Origin: Chitinophaga sp. GbtcB8 | Lineage (GTDB): Bacteria; Bacteroidota; Bacteroidia; Chitinophagales; Chitinophagaceae | DNA length: 64,000 bases | Assembly: GCF_019091455.1 (NCBI RefSeq) | Contig: NZ_JAGXJN010000008.1 | Span: 125,999-189,998, forward strand | Reading direction: 5' to 3' | Shown here: positions 27,467-37,181 of the stretch, piece by piece | Position numbering within the stretch: the first letter of the stretch is position 1 | How the letters are laid out: each line of letters begins with the position of its first letter | Made by a program: the position numbers and the translations under genes | Notes under the pieces: model-generated | Databases searched by the model: none | What the model was told of the DNA's origin: nothing | What the model saw: the letters and a program-made list of their open reading frames with translations, nothing else

Positions 27467-29971
27467 TTACTCTTCAAAATAAATCCTTTTTACCCGCTGG
27501 GAGATCCCGGTTAAGATCTCATAAGGAATAGTGCCTGCCCAGGAGGCTATCTGCTGAACGGGCAGCTGCTGCCCAAAAACGATCACTTCATCACCTTCCG
27601 CTACTTCAGGAATATGGGTTACATCCAGCATCAGCATATCCATGGCCACTATACCGGCTACCGGGGCCAGCTGCCCGCGCACGAGCATCTTCCCTACCCC
27701 ATTGCTCAGGGAGCGGGGGTATCCATCGGCATAGCCTATACGAACCGTGGCAATTACAGCCGGGCCAGGGGCGGTCCATTTGGCGCCGTAACCTACGGTT
27801 TCCCCTTCGGAGAGGTATTTAAGCTGGGCAATAGTGGTTTTAAGGGTGCTTACATTTTGCAGCTTTTCCTGCATTTCACCGTTACCGCTGTCAATACCAT
27901 ACATGCCAATGCCCAGGCGCACCATATCCAGCTGAAGGTCCGGGTGGCGCTGTATGGCGGCGCTGTTAGCTATATGGCGTATGCCAATATACCCCAGCGC
28001 TTTTTGCAGCTCGTGGCTCATTTCATAGAACAGGCGGCCCTGCCGGCGGGTAAATTCGTCCATGGCAGGGTCTTCGCTGGCAGCCAGGTGGCTGAAAATA
28101 GACTTCACTTTCAGCTGCCCGTTCTCTGTAAGAATGCGGGCCAGGGCAGGAATATCCTTTTTATCAAATCCCAGGCGGTGCATGCCGGTATCCAGCTTCA
28201 CGTGAATGGGAAAATCTGTTTTACCGCTGGTACGCACTTCTTCCTCAAACTGCTGCAACAGCAGCAGGGAGTAAATTTCCGGCTCCAGGTTCCATTGCAG
28301 AATGGCGTCAAAAGAGCTGGGCTCCGGGTTCATGACCATAATGGGCATGGTAATACCGGTGCGGCGCAGCTCTACCCCCTCATCCGCATAAGCTACGGCC
28401 AGGTAATCAATGCCATGGAACTGCAGCAGGTTGGCTATTTCAAAACTGCCGCTGCCGTAGGAAAAAGCCTTTACCATGGCCATTAACCTGGTTTCCGGCT
28501 TCAGGAGCGCCTGGTATTGTTTTACATTATGTGTGATGGCGCTCAGGTTAATTTCCAGGATGGTCTGATGCACTTTATGCTCCAGCAGCTTGCCAATACG
28601 CTCAAACTTGAACGGGCGGGCGCCTTTCAGCAAAATGGTCTCATGCTGAAAATCCTGCTGGCTGAACTGCTGGATAAACGCTTCCATAGTGGGAAAGAAC
28701 TGGCCTTTTAAGCCTGGTATATCCTGGAAGGCGCGCGTTTCCCGGCTAATATTCTTGCCAATGCCAATAAGGCGCTGGATACCTTTTTTCTTCAGCATGC
28801 CGGCTACTTCCTCATACAGGGAAGCATCACTACGGCCGCTTTGCAAAATATCACTGAGTATAACCGTACGCGTAGGGTGCTGTTGCTGCTGCTGTAAAAA
28901 ATCCAGCGCAATGGCCAGCGATCCCAGGTCGGAGTTATAGCTGTCGTTAATGATAGAGCTGTTGTTAATGCCCTGTTTCAGCTCCAGGCGCATGGCGATA
29001 TTACCCAGCAGGTCCATCCGCTGGCGAATCACCTGGTGATCAATACCCAGATACAGCATCAGCGCCCAGCAGTGAATGGCGTTTTCCACGGAACCTTCAT
29101 CTACAAAAGGAATGCTGATATAGATGGGCGCGTTCTGGTACAGCGCATCAATACGGGTGCAGGCATGATCCTTATCTACACTGATAATGCGCAGGTCTGC
29201 ATCTGTTTTGCGCGACCAGGCCAGCAGCTGTAAGCCCTGCTGGTTATCCCGTTTGCCGATCTGCGAGTGAAATTGAAGCACACATTCATTCAGCTCCAGG
29301 TAATCTTTACTGTAAATAAGCACATCGCTTTTGGCAAACAGCACCAGCTTTTCATTGATCTTCTGGCGCCGGTTCAGGAAGCCTTCATTATGCGCGTCGC
29401 CTATGTTGGTAAAAATACCGATGGTAGGGCGGATGATCTTTTCCAGGTGCTCCATTTCACCGGGCTGGGAAATGCCGGCTTCAAAAATGGCCAGCTGGTT
29501 GGCGGCGTCCATTTGCCATACGGATAAGGGCACGCCTATTTGCGAGTTATAGCTTTTGGGGCTGCGTACAATATTGTAATCCTTTTCCAGCAGCTGGAAC
29601 AGCCATTCCTTTATAATGGTTTTACCGTTACTGCCGGTAATGCCTATTACAGGAATGTGGAACTGCTGCCGGTGCCAGGCTACCAGCGTGTGCAGGGACT
29701 GCAGGGTATCTTTTACCAGGATGATGTTAGCATCAGGGTACAGCTCCAGCGGCAGGTGCTCGCTTACCAGGAAGTTACGTACCCCTTTTTCATATAATTC
29801 GGGGATGTACTGGTGAGCATTGCGCCGTGTGCTGACGATTGGAATAAAAAGCGAGGTCTCCGGAAAGATCAATTTCCTGCTGTCCAGCAAAATATGCGCT
29901 ATCTCCGGTGCTCCTGCGTCCTGTAAAAGTTCTCCTTTCAGGACCTTACTGATACTTGCTGCGTTATACAT
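27467..29971 (-). CDS. Bifunctional MurF-alanine racemase fusion
   Basis: An 834-residue fusion known from Bacteroidetes. Residues 1 to about 455 match MurF (UDP-MurNAc-tripeptide:D-Ala-D-Ala ligase) with the ATP loop GITGSNGKTIIKEW and a central domain. Residues from about 460 match alanine racemase, with the PLP lysine in MVKAFSYGSG and the catalytic tyrosine loop GYADGYPR. It supplies D-alanine and may ligate the dipeptide for peptidoglycan. A separate, canonical murF lies at 37182, so one copy may be specialised. I start at the ATG read from 29971 (MYNAASISKV); an upstream ATG (29992) and TTG (30019) also fit. Confidence 0.92.
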   Translation of the reverse strand: MYNAASISKVLKGELLQDAGAPEIAHILLDSRKLIFPETSLFIPIVSTRRNAHQYIPELYEKGVRNFLVSEHLPLELYPDANIILVKDTLQSLHTLVAWHRQQFHIPVIGITGSNGKTIIKEWLFQLLEKDYNIVRSPKSYNSQIGVPLSVWQMDAANQLAIFEAGISQPGEMEHLEKIIRPTIGIFTNIGDAHNEGFLNRRQKINEKLVLFAKSDVLIYSKDYLELNECVLQFHSQIGKRDNQQGLQLLAWSRKTDADLRIISVDKDHACTRIDALYQNAPIYISIPFVDEGSVENAIHCWALMLYLGIDHQVIRQRMDLLGNIAMRLELKQGINNSSIINDSYNSDLGSLAIALDFLQQQQQHPTRTVILSDILQSGRSDASLYEEVAGMLKKKGIQRLIGIGKNISRETRAFQDIPGLKGQFFPTMEAFIQQFSQQDFQHETILLKGARPFKFERIGKLLEHKVHQTILEINLSAITHNVKQYQALLKPETRLMAMVKAFSYGSGSFEIANLLQFHGIDYLAVAYADEGVELRRTGITMPIMVMNPEPSSFDAILQWNLEPEIYSLLLLQQFEEEVRTSGKTDFPIHVKLDTGMHRLGFDKKDIPALARILTENGQLKVKSIFSHLAASEDPAMDEFTRRQGRLFYEMSHELQKALGYIGIRHIANSAAIQRHPDLQLDMVRLGIGMYGIDSGNGEMQEKLQNVSTLKTTIAQLKYLSEGETVGYGAKWTAPGPAVIATVRIGYADGYPRSLSNGVGKMLVRGQLAPVAGIVAMDMLMLDVTHIPEVAEGDEVIVFGQQLPVQQIASWAGTIPYEILTGISQRVKRIYFEE

Positions 29972-30029
29972 AGTTTCTCTGTCTGTTGGCATCGGGCAGG
30001 CTGACTCTTTACCTGCCAATGCGCCTGAA

Positions 30030-30977
30030 TTACTTTTCTGAAGTTACCTTTTCCCCTGCTCCCTTCTTGTTATGATAAATGGAGTACAGGATAGCGCCGC
30101 CCAAACAGCATACAATCACTATGAGCGACACATATACCGGCATATGAAAATGGAATATTTCTGCCAGCATTTTTACACCTATAAATATCAGTACAATGGC
30201 AATACCCTGCTGCAGGTAATCAAACTGGTCCACTGCACCCCGTAACAGGAAGAACAGGGAGCGCAGGCCCAGCACAGCAAAGATATTGGAAGTATACACC
30301 ACCAGCGGCTCCTGCGAAATGGCAAATACGGCCGGAATGGAATCCAGCGCAAACAGCACATCAGTTACCGCCAGCATTACCACTACTATACTGAGATTGG
30401 TGAAATATACTTTATTATTTTTTTTAACGGTGAAACGGCCGTGCGGCTCTTCATGCGTAATGCGCATGTATTTACTCATAAACCGGTAGGCAATATTTTC
30501 CTCCGGTTTAAACTCCTCTTCCTGATCTACTACGAACATTTTAATGCCGGTATACACCAGGAAGGCGCCAAATACATACAGGATCCAGCTGAAGCGGGCT
30601 ATGAGCGCGGCGCCAACTGTGATAAAAACAGCGCGTAACACAATGGCCATGAGGATGCCGATGAGCAGCACACGCGCATAACTGCTTTCTTTTATTTTAA
30701 AGAATCCGAAGATGAGGATGAACACAAAAATATTATCAATAGAAAGCGACCATTCCATGAGGTAGGCGCTCAGATAGTTGATGGCTGTTTCATGCCCGTT
30801 CTCATACCACACAAATGCAAAGAAGACTAATGACAAACCTACCCAGAAAGAGGTTTGCAACAATGCTTTTTTAATAGAGACAGTAGTAGACTTTTTACTT
30901 AATAAACCCAGGTCAAAGATCAGCGCCAGGACGATAACGATGCCAAAAATTAGATACGTCCACTGTGTGGGTGTCAT
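30030..30977 (-). CDS. TerC-family integral membrane protein
   Basis: A 315-residue inner-membrane protein with about nine hydrophobic helices. TerC-family signatures are present: YLMEWSLSIDNIFVFILIF, FLVYTGIKM and ALDSIPAVFAIS. Members are linked to tellurite resistance and, in some bacteria, to manganese or other metal export that supports secreted proteins. It is transcribed leftward toward murF-alr, with an 11-base gap to the farthest possible murF-alr start. Confidence 0.9.
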   Translation of the reverse strand: MTPTQWTYLIFGIVIVLALIFDLGLLSKKSTTVSIKKALLQTSFWVGLSLVFFAFVWYENGHETAINYLSAYLMEWSLSIDNIFVFILIFGFFKIKESSYARVLLIGILMAIVLRAVFITVGAALIARFSWILYVFGAFLVYTGIKMFVVDQEEEFKPEENIAYRFMSKYMRITHEEPHGRFTVKKNNKVYFTNLSIVVVMLAVTDVLFALDSIPAVFAISQEPLVVYTSNIFAVLGLRSLFFLLRGAVDQFDYLQQGIAIVLIFIGVKMLAEIFHFHMPVYVSLIVIVCCLGGAILYSIYHNKKGAGEKVTSEK

Positions 30978-31023
30978 GCAGCCGTTTAGTATTTAGTGAA
31001 TGGCAAAGATAATAGATTTAGTT

Positions 31024-31041
31024 TATGGTCCATGGACCATA
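31024..31041. repeat. Perfect 18-base palindrome of the ATGGTCCA family
   Basis: TATGGTCCATGGACCATA is fully self-complementary. It sits in the spacer between the gldFG stop and the terC start. The related site at 18161 has the same arms with a longer centre. Confidence 0.65.
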
Positions 31042-31055
31042 GACAGCAGGGGCCG

Positions 31056-33491
31056 CTACTCAAACTTACGCTGACGTATAAACTGGAATACCATGGCAAA
31101 TAAGAGGATCAGGCCTACGGGCGCCAGGAAACAGATGACCTGCCATTTGGTGCGTTCCTGTTTTATTTTTTGCGCATCCAGCAGGCGCAGGGTTACTTCT
31201 TTATTGCGCGTTTCCATAATGCCGGAGGTGTTGGTGAGGTATTCCAGGCAGTTCAGGAAAAATTCTTTATTGGCAAATACAAAATCCGGGTTAAAGGAAT
31301 TGATGCCCATTTGTAGCGGCCCATCCTTACGGGATACGGCATTGGTAATAATATCACCATCGCTGATCACGATCATTTTATTGACAGTATCTGCCTTGTC
31401 GCGGAAAGGTTCGCCGGAGGCCACTTCCACAGCAGCCTGCTGCGCTTTATCCAGCCGGTGGCGGAACAGGGAGGTAAAACGGCCTTCCAGCAGCACGGCG
31501 GCGGGCAGGTAAGCCTGCCGGTAATCGCGCGGGTTAGGTTTGGTGCGCACACTTTCCCAGCTTATTTCTGCCGGGGTACGTATGCTGCGGCTGCTGCGGG
31601 AGGAGGTGAGCAAGATAGTTTTAGTAACATCTTCTCCTTTAATAGTATCAATAGAGCTGGTAAAATGGCTCAGCACCAGATCCATATTTTTTACAATAGG
31701 ATGGCTGCCGGTGGGCGACAGCAGCGGGAAGTAAGGGAAAGGTACCGGCCGTATCTGCGGTTTGTTGCCCATATTACCTACTACCAGCGGCACCAGGTCT
31801 GACTGCAGATCCTCTATCAGGTCCGGGTTAATGCGTACCCCGTAACGGAACAGCAGGTCTTCCAGGTTCAGGCCCCGGTCAAATGCAATAAAGGAATTCT
31901 GCTGCTGCAGGCTGTCCATGCTGGCATTCAACACATCCAGGCACCACAGCACTTTGCCGCCCCTCATTACATACTGGTCTATTTTCAGCTTATCATCATC
32001 CGTGAATTTTTGTGTAGGCCTTGCAAACAGCAGCAGGTCAAAATCGCGGGGAATGTGGCTATTGCCCTGCAGGGAAAAAGTATCCAGCTGGTAATTGCTT
32101 TGCACGGTGGTAAGTGCATCGTACACCTCTGCGCCTAAAGATTCCCCGTTGCCCAGCATATAACCTACCAGCGGTTTGCGGGGTTGCTGCAGTTTGTAAA
32201 TGGCGTTAATGAACTGGTATTCCAGCAGCGCTTCTGAATTGCTCATAGCGGCCGTAGGATCCTGCCCGCCCTGGCTTTTCAGCAGGTTTACGCCAATGCT
32301 TTTATCCTTGTAATGCACCAGGGCGCCGGGGAAAATAAGCTTTTCGGAAAAACCTTCATTGGCATCCTGCTGCACCTGCAGGTTAAAAGGCATGATACCT
32401 TTGGCTACCAGCTCCTGCTGAAAGGCCGCCCGTGCACTGTCTGCCATGCCCTGGCCGGGGCCCTGGAAAGAGAAGCGGATGTTTTTGCCGCCATATTCCC
32501 GGAACTCGCTCAGCAGCTCTTCCGTGGCCTGCGCCAGCTGTTTAAAGGCTGCGGGATAATCGCCTTTCAGGAACACTTCTATGGTAACGGTGCTATCCAG
32601 CCCGCGTAATAATTGTTTGGTGGAGGGGGCCAGGGTATATCTTTTTTCGGCAGTAAGGTCCGCACGGCCATGTATATACGCTGCTGCCACATTTACGCCT
32701 ATTAAAACCGCTACTATTACCAGCGCGCGCTGCAGGTACTTTTTCTGGTTGCCGGAGCTTTGCCATACCCGGCGCTGCAGGGATAACTTGCTGAGGAACA
32801 GCATCAGCACAATTACGCTGGCAAAATAGATCACATCCCGGCTATCTATTACGCCCCGGCTAATGGAGGTGTAATGGAATTTTATACCGGCCATTTGCAG
32901 GTAATAATCCGCCCCGCCGGAAAAGGCAGGGATCTTGCTCAACGCATCAAACCCATTATAAAAAAGGAAACAGGTGAAAACCGCTACCAGGAAGGCTACC
33001 ACCGCATTGCCCGTAAGGGAGGATGCCCAGATGCCAATGGCGGTGAACACAATACCCAGCAGCAGCAGGCCCAGGTAAGAGCCGGCAATGCCGCCATTGT
33101 CCAGGTGCACAGTGGGTGCGCTGAGCTGCTGAATGGCTAAATAATATACCAGTGTGGGAATGAGCGATATCAATACAATTAATGCGCTGGCCCAGAACTT
33201 ACCCTGCACTATCTGCCACCAGGTAAGGGGTTTGGTGCTAAGCAGCTCTATGGTGCCGGACCGGAACTCATCTGCAAAGCTGCGCATGGTAATGGCCGGG
33301 ATCAGTAAAAGGTAAATGATGGGCGCCAGCTCAAAAAGCGGGTCCAGGTTGGCATAACCAAAGTCCAGCAGGCTGGTATCCGGGAATACAAAGAGCAGCA
33401 GCCCGTTTGCCAGTAAAAAAAGGATGATGGCCACATAGCCAGTGATACTGCTGAAGAACTGATGTATTTCCTTTCTGAAGATGGCTATCAT
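31056..33491 (-). CDS. GldF-GldG fusion, gliding-motility ABC transporter component
   Basis: An 811-residue protein joining two Gld components. Residues 1 to about 240 match GldF, an ABC permease (FRKEIHQFFSSITGYVA with six hydrophobic segments). The rest matches GldG, a membrane-anchored accessory subunit, starting with the helix ALVIVAVLIGVNVAAAY near residue 260 and ending with a C-terminal helix (VICFLAPVGLILLFAMVF). In Flavobacterium these are separate genes of about 240 and 560 residues, whose summed length fits this fusion. They work with the GldA ATPase, absent from the window. The role in gliding is established for Flavobacterium; many T9SS bacteria keep the genes even without motility. 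Confidence 0.9.
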   Translation of the reverse strand: MIAIFRKEIHQFFSSITGYVAIILFLLANGLLLFVFPDTSLLDFGYANLDPLFELAPIIYLLLIPAITMRSFADEFRSGTIELLSTKPLTWWQIVQGKFWASALIVLISLIPTLVYYLAIQQLSAPTVHLDNGGIAGSYLGLLLLGIVFTAIGIWASSLTGNAVVAFLVAVFTCFLFYNGFDALSKIPAFSGGADYYLQMAGIKFHYTSISRGVIDSRDVIYFASVIVLMLFLSKLSLQRRVWQSSGNQKKYLQRALVIVAVLIGVNVAAAYIHGRADLTAEKRYTLAPSTKQLLRGLDSTVTIEVFLKGDYPAAFKQLAQATEELLSEFREYGGKNIRFSFQGPGQGMADSARAAFQQELVAKGIMPFNLQVQQDANEGFSEKLIFPGALVHYKDKSIGVNLLKSQGGQDPTAAMSNSEALLEYQFINAIYKLQQPRKPLVGYMLGNGESLGAEVYDALTTVQSNYQLDTFSLQGNSHIPRDFDLLLFARPTQKFTDDDKLKIDQYVMRGGKVLWCLDVLNASMDSLQQQNSFIAFDRGLNLEDLLFRYGVRINPDLIEDLQSDLVPLVVGNMGNKPQIRPVPFPYFPLLSPTGSHPIVKNMDLVLSHFTSSIDTIKGEDVTKTILLTSSRSSRSIRTPAEISWESVRTKPNPRDYRQAYLPAAVLLEGRFTSLFRHRLDKAQQAAVEVASGEPFRDKADTVNKMIVISDGDIITNAVSRKDGPLQMGINSFNPDFVFANKEFFLNCLEYLTNTSGIMETRNKEVTLRLLDAQKIKQERTKWQVICFLAPVGLILLFAMVFQFIRQRKFE

Positions 33492-33680
33492 AGCATTAAT
33501 AAAAGTACAAATATATTAGAACGGTGGAAATCTGTACTTATTATTTTAAAAGGGGAACAAAGGTTGTAATTGTAAGTCAGTGGGTTACTATAGGAAAGTG
33601 CAGATGGGGGAGTGAAAGGTAGTGGCTACAGGTAGTTGGTTACTACCTGCTGCCTGCAGGGGCATGCAGTAATGGTTGGA

Positions 33681-34145
33681 TTAGTGGAACGCGCTTTCGC
33701 TTTCTTCCTCTTCTTCTTCGTATTCTTCCTCCTCTTCTTCCAGCACCAGGGCTTCCAGGCCGTTCTTGTACCGGTAATTATTCACTGCGGCTTTGATGGC
33801 TTCTTCAGCCAGCACAGAGCAGTGCAGCTTTACGGGCGGCAGGTTCAGCTCTTCTACAATATCCATGTTATCGATCCGTAATGCCTCATGGATAGTTTTG
33901 CCTTTCAGCCATTCTGTTACCAGGGAGGATGCTGCGATAGCAGATCCGCAGCCAAAGGTCTTGAACCTGGCGTCAGTGATCACCTGCGTTACGGGATTTA
34001 CCTCGATCTGTAAACGCATTATATCACTGTGTCCATGCTCCGGAGACCCTACCAGCGCGGTTCCTACTGCTTTACTGTTTTTGTCCAGCGAGCCTACGTT
34101 CTTCGGGTTGTTATAATGCTCCAGTACTTTTTCCGAGTAAGCCAT
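33681..34145 (-). CDS. iscU: IscU-type iron-sulfur scaffold with altered first cysteine site
   Basis: A 154-residue scaffold protein on which IscS-derived sulfur and iron assemble into clusters. Residues 1-130 align with IscU throughout (EHYNNPKNVGSLDKN, ARFKTFGCGSAIA, LPPVKLHCSVLAEEAIKAA). Cys66 and Cys109 match the second and third ligands. The first ligand, expected in a PECGDVM-type segment, is replaced by PEHGHSDIM: His37 stands where Cys is usual, and two residues are added before Asp41. A very acidic tail (EEEEEEYEEEEEESESAFH) extends the C-terminus. It is followed downstream on the minus strand by a hairpin (33629-33649). Function is likely but the active site is atypical. Confidence 0.9.
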   Translation of the reverse strand: MAYSEKVLEHYNNPKNVGSLDKNSKAVGTALVGSPEHGHSDIMRLQIEVNPVTQVITDARFKTFGCGSAIAASSLVTEWLKGKTIHEALRIDNMDIVEELNLPPVKLHCSVLAEEAIKAAVNNYRYKNGLEALVLEEEEEEYEEEEEESESAFH

Positions 34146-34245
34146 ACTGATATATATTTAAATAAACGATTGCAGATTTTTTACTTAACTAATGTAAGCA
34201 GTGATTGATTAATACACACCCCCCTTTCATGCCATTTCGATCTGC

Positions 34246-34318
34246 GATTTTAGATTTCGCCTGAGGCGATTGTTATGTTAGTTGTATTTGTCCCTTTAAA
34301 TCTAAGATCTAAAATCTC
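34246..34318. repeat. GATTTTAGATTT-family inverted repeat
   Basis: GATTTTAGATTT at 34246 and its complement at about 34299-34316 (AAATCTAAGATCTAAAATC) flank a small hairpin CGCC-TGA-GGCG. It lies between iscU and iscS and reaches the iscS stop. The same words occur at 42861-42936. Confidence 0.65.
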
Positions 34319-35531
34319 AATGCGCCCATTGTATAGTGTCAAGGTCTATGCCATCTTTAAACATTTCCCAGAGGGGGCTAATGGCGCGCAGCCGGTTCAC
34401 CGCATCTGTAACGGCTTGTATGGTATAGTTTATTTGTTCCTCTGTAGTAAAACGGCCCAGTCCAAAACGCAGGGAGGAGTGGGCCAGATCATCGCCCAGG
34501 CCCAGTGCCTTCAGCACATAGCTGGGTTCCAGGGAGGCGCTGGTACAGGCCGATCCGGAGGAAAGGGCAATGCTTTTGTTGAAGCCCATCAGCAGGCCTT
34601 CACCTTCCACATACTTAAATGAAATATTGCTTACATGGGGCAGGCGCTGGTTGGGGGCGCCATTCAGGTAAGATTCTTCCAGCTGTAGTAATGCTTTTTC
34701 AAGCTTGTCCCTTAATATTTGCAGGTGTTTGCCGTCTTCTTCCATTTCCTGCTGGCATATTTCACAGGCTTTTCCGAAACCCACTATGCCCGGCACATTC
34801 AGCGTACCGGAGCGCATGCCTCTTTCATGGCCGCCGCCATCCAGCTGGGCGGTTACCTTTACCCGGGGCGATTTGCGGCGTACATACAGTGCGCCTACCC
34901 CTTTGGGGCCATACATTTTATGGGCGCTAAAGGCCATCAGGTCTATACCATCTTTGTTCACATCCACCGGTATCTTGCCCACGGCCTGTGTGGCATCCGT
35001 CATTAACAGCACGCCATGGCGGCGGGTAATGGCGCTGATGTCGCGCATGGGGTTTATAACACCTATCTCGTTATTGGCATATATCACGGCTACCATGATG
35101 GTGGCAGGCGTAATGGCGGCTTCCAGCTCCTTCAGGTCTATAAAGCCTTCGCTGTTCACACCCAGGTAGGTGACCCGCGCGCCCTGTTTTTCCAGGTGCT
35201 TGCAGGTGTCCAGCACGGCTTTATGTTCTGTGGCGGTGGTAATTATGTGATTGCCTTTGGCGGCGTACATCTCAAACACGCCTTTAAGGGCCAGGTTATC
35301 GGATTCTGTGGCGCCGGAGGGGAAAATGATCTCCTTGGGATCGGCGCCTATCAGCTTAGCCACCTGTTCCCGGGCAAAGTCCACTGCCTCCTCTGCTGCC
35401 CAGCCAAAAGGATGGTTACGGCTGGCTGCATTGCCGAAAGTTTCGGTGAAATAAGGCAGCATAGCCTCCACCACACGGGGATCGCAGGGGGTGGTAGCGT
35501 TATTGTCCAGGTATATCGGTAGCTTTAACAT
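34317..35531 (-). CDS. iscS: Cysteine desulfurase
   Basis: A 404-residue PLP enzyme that removes sulfur from cysteine as a protein-bound persulfide and passes it to IscU or to tRNA and cofactor pathways. The PLP lysine is in [15 protein letters not shown], and the catalytic Cys is in [15 protein letters not shown] on the long mobile loop typical of the IscS group. It precedes iscU on the same strand. It could also serve MoaD/MoeB sulfur transfer (inference). The start follows a short leader with no strong ribosome site. Confidence 0.95.
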   Translation of the reverse strand: MLKLPIYLDNNATTPCDPRVVEAMLPYFTETFGNAASRNHPFGWAAEEAVDFAREQVAKLIGADPKEIIFPSGATESDNLALKGVFEMYAAKGNHIITTATEHKAVLDTCKHLEKQGARVTYLGVNSEGFIDLKELEAAITPATIMVAVIYANNEIGVINPMRDISAITRRHGVLLMTDATQAVGKIPVDVNKDGIDLMAFSAHKMYGPKGVGALYVRRKSPRVKVTAQLDGGGHERGMRSGTLNVPGIVGFGKACEICQQEMEEDGKHLQILRDKLEKALLQLEESYLNGAPNQRLPHVSNISFKYVEGEGLLMGFNKSIALSSGSACTSASLEPSYVLKALGLGDDLAHSSLRFGLGRFTTEEQINYTIQAVTDAVNRLRAISPLWEMFKDGIDLDTIQWAH

Positions 35532-35692
35532 GACGGTTTGATCTTAATGTAATTCTAAACGATGTTAATCAAATTTACGACGAAACTTGCATTGATGCCC
35601 TGTTAGGCCCATCTATAAATACAATAGGCAAATAGAATGCCTCTATGGATTGGGAATTTTTTGGGAACTTGCCCCTGCTAAATAACACATGC

Positions 35693-36094
35693 ATGTTAAA
35701 AGTAGAACATATTGGCATTGCCGTGGCTTCCCTTACGGATGCTATTCCCTTATTTGAAAAGCTGCTGAACAGCCCCTGTTATAAGCAGGAGGCGGTGGAG
35801 AGCGAGCAGGTGCAGACGGCTTTTTTCCGCCAGGGCGAGAGCAAGGTGGAGCTGCTGGAAGCCATGGGACCGGATAGCGTGATTGCCCGGTTTATTGCCA
35901 AAAAAGGCGCGGGCATACATCATATTGCCTTTGAGGTAAGCAATATTGAGGAAGAAATGCAACGACTTGCTGCGGAAGGCTTCACCCTTTTACAAGATAA
36001 GCCCAGGCAGGGGGCGGATAATAAGCTGGTGTGTTTCCTGCACCCGAAGGATACGAGCGGGGTGCTGGTGGAGCTGTGCCAGGAGCGGAAGTGA
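35693..36094 (+). CDS. mce: Methylmalonyl-CoA epimerase
   Basis: A 133-residue VOC-superfamily metalloenzyme that interconverts (2S)- and (2R)-methylmalonyl-CoA. It has the HIGIAV start with the first metal His, the central GAGIHHIAFEV motif with the second His, and the C-terminal VLVELCQ with a Glu ligand. I start at the ATG at 35693 (MLKVEHIGIAV); an earlier in-frame ATG at 35645 adds 16 residues without family match. It pairs functionally with the B12-binding mutase subunit at 18228. Confidence 0.93.
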   Translation: MLKVEHIGIAVASLTDAIPLFEKLLNSPCYKQEAVESEQVQTAFFRQGESKVELLEAMGPDSVIARFIAKKGAGIHHIAFEVSNIEEEMQRLAAEGFTLLQDKPRQGADNKLVCFLHPKDTSGVLVELCQERK

Positions 36095-36599
36095 TGCGCA
36101 GATATGCAGATATGCGGATGTGCAGATGGATGTTGGAGGATGGAATTGGGTAAATATGGTGGAGGGGATGGTTAAATGAGTAGTTTAGCCTGTTTAACCA
36201 TCCCCTGACATGGACTTCACTAGGGATTCACCAGGGAAAAACATGGGATTTAGTAGGGAAACTCATGAGAAACTCATGAGAAACTCATGGGAAACACATG
36301 GAGTTGAAGAGGTAAGATGCAGGATGTAAAAGTGGGAAGTAAGCGGTAAGAAGTGGGATGATTGAGACTGGGATGTTGAAAATTGTGGTAAAAATGATGT
36401 GGGGTTTTATGTAGGGGGGAGGAGTTGCGCAGCAATGTCGCAGCAATTACGGAGCCTTTTTAGGAGGGAAGCATACCAGTATCACTGCCCTCTGGGCAAG
36501 TTATCTGTGCCGCTGTGCCTGTTTAGATAAGCTATTCTCCAGCCTGCAAGTTCTACTAAAATTATTAGGTAAACTTTTTAACAGTGTTACATACTGATT
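36095..36599. other. Non-coding spacer, left part
   Basis: No gene seen. It opens with TGCAGATATGCA-type words (36092-36125), contains a short 11-bp tandem repeat (36258-36301), a duplicated GCGCAGCAAT-like word near 36427, and a small GCCC-TCT-GGGC hairpin near 36490. Several ATG-like words (CATGGGA, CATGAGA) recur around 36200-36300 but form no long frame. Confidence 0.5.
36258..36301 (+). repeat. Four tandem 11-bp units
   Basis: The unit GAAACTCATGA occurs twice exactly, then GAAACTCATGG and GAAACACATGG. It is too short and regular for a CRISPR array. Confidence 0.7.
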
Positions 36600-36825
36600 A
36601 CCAGTTTTTTGTTATTGATAAAAAAAATTCCATTTTATTAAATCCAAACATGTTAATGTTAACGTAAGTAGTATAGTGCAGAGTTAATTGATGGAAAGAT
36701 TTAGTTAATATAAACAAATGCCTTAATAAGGATTAAAGACCATACGAGCTTTGTTTATACTTCAATTTGAACTTCGAGAGTGTTTTACAGATAACTAGGA
36801 AAGTGGGTATTATGCCCGCTTTTTT
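36600..36825 (+). ncRNA. Candidate small RNA or untranslated transcript
   Basis: An AT-rich segment leads to a clear plus-strand terminator, yet there is no open frame. The nearest upstream plus-strand gene ends 500 bases earlier. Inside are palindromic words (CCTTAATAAGG; TTCAATTTGAA). I see no match to 6S, tmRNA or a riboswitch. The left boundary is a guess and no full promoter pair is evident. Confidence 0.35.
36800..36825 (+). terminator. Terminator 1 in non-coding region
   Basis: AAAGTGGG and CCCGCTTT pair (8 bp, one G-T) around a 7-base loop, followed by T residues. Confidence 0.7.
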
Positions 36826-36858
36826 AAACGAACTCTAAAGTTGGCATAGGTTATGAAC

Positions 36859-36895
36859 ACCTGCGGGTTTTTTAGCTTGCAGGTCTTTTTTTTTA
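36859..36895 (+). terminator. Terminator 2 in non-coding region
   Basis: ACCTGC and GCAGGT form a 6-bp stem around a 14-base loop, followed by a run of ten T. It lies 34 bases after terminator 1, so a second short transcript or readthrough stop is possible. Confidence 0.65.
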
Positions 36896-37124
36896 TTAAA
36901 GCGCCAACTTTTTTAGGATACGGATGTGGAATCATGTGGTGCGGTGCTGGCGGATTTGAGATGTTTAAATGGAATAATTTGCTGATGTGCAGCTATGGAA
37001 TGAATGTACTGCTATGCTAATATGCTGGCGGGTTTGATGTGTAGGTGGAATAGTGTGCTGTGGAGGATATGCAATTGAGATAATAAGCTGAAATGCTAGT
37101 TTCTATTGGGAATATTTGACAATC

Positions 37125-37162
37125 AAAAATGCCTGCCAGGCTTCAATCCGGCAGGCATTTTT
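37125..37162. terminator. Terminator of murF
   Basis: AAAAATGCCTGCC and GGCAGGCATTTTT form a perfect 13-bp stem with T-tails on both strands. It lies about 20 bases beyond the murF stop on the minus strand. Confidence 0.85.
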
Positions 37163-37181
37163 TGTTAGCAAAAACAGCACA

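Noticed and set aside
27614..28486. A 290-codon plus-strand frame opposite murF-alr
   Set aside because: It is antisense to the racemase half of a well-supported fusion gene and shows no domain.
36258..36301. A CRISPR-like short repeat
   Set aside because: The unit is 11 bp and directly adjacent with no spacers, so it is a simple tandem repeat.
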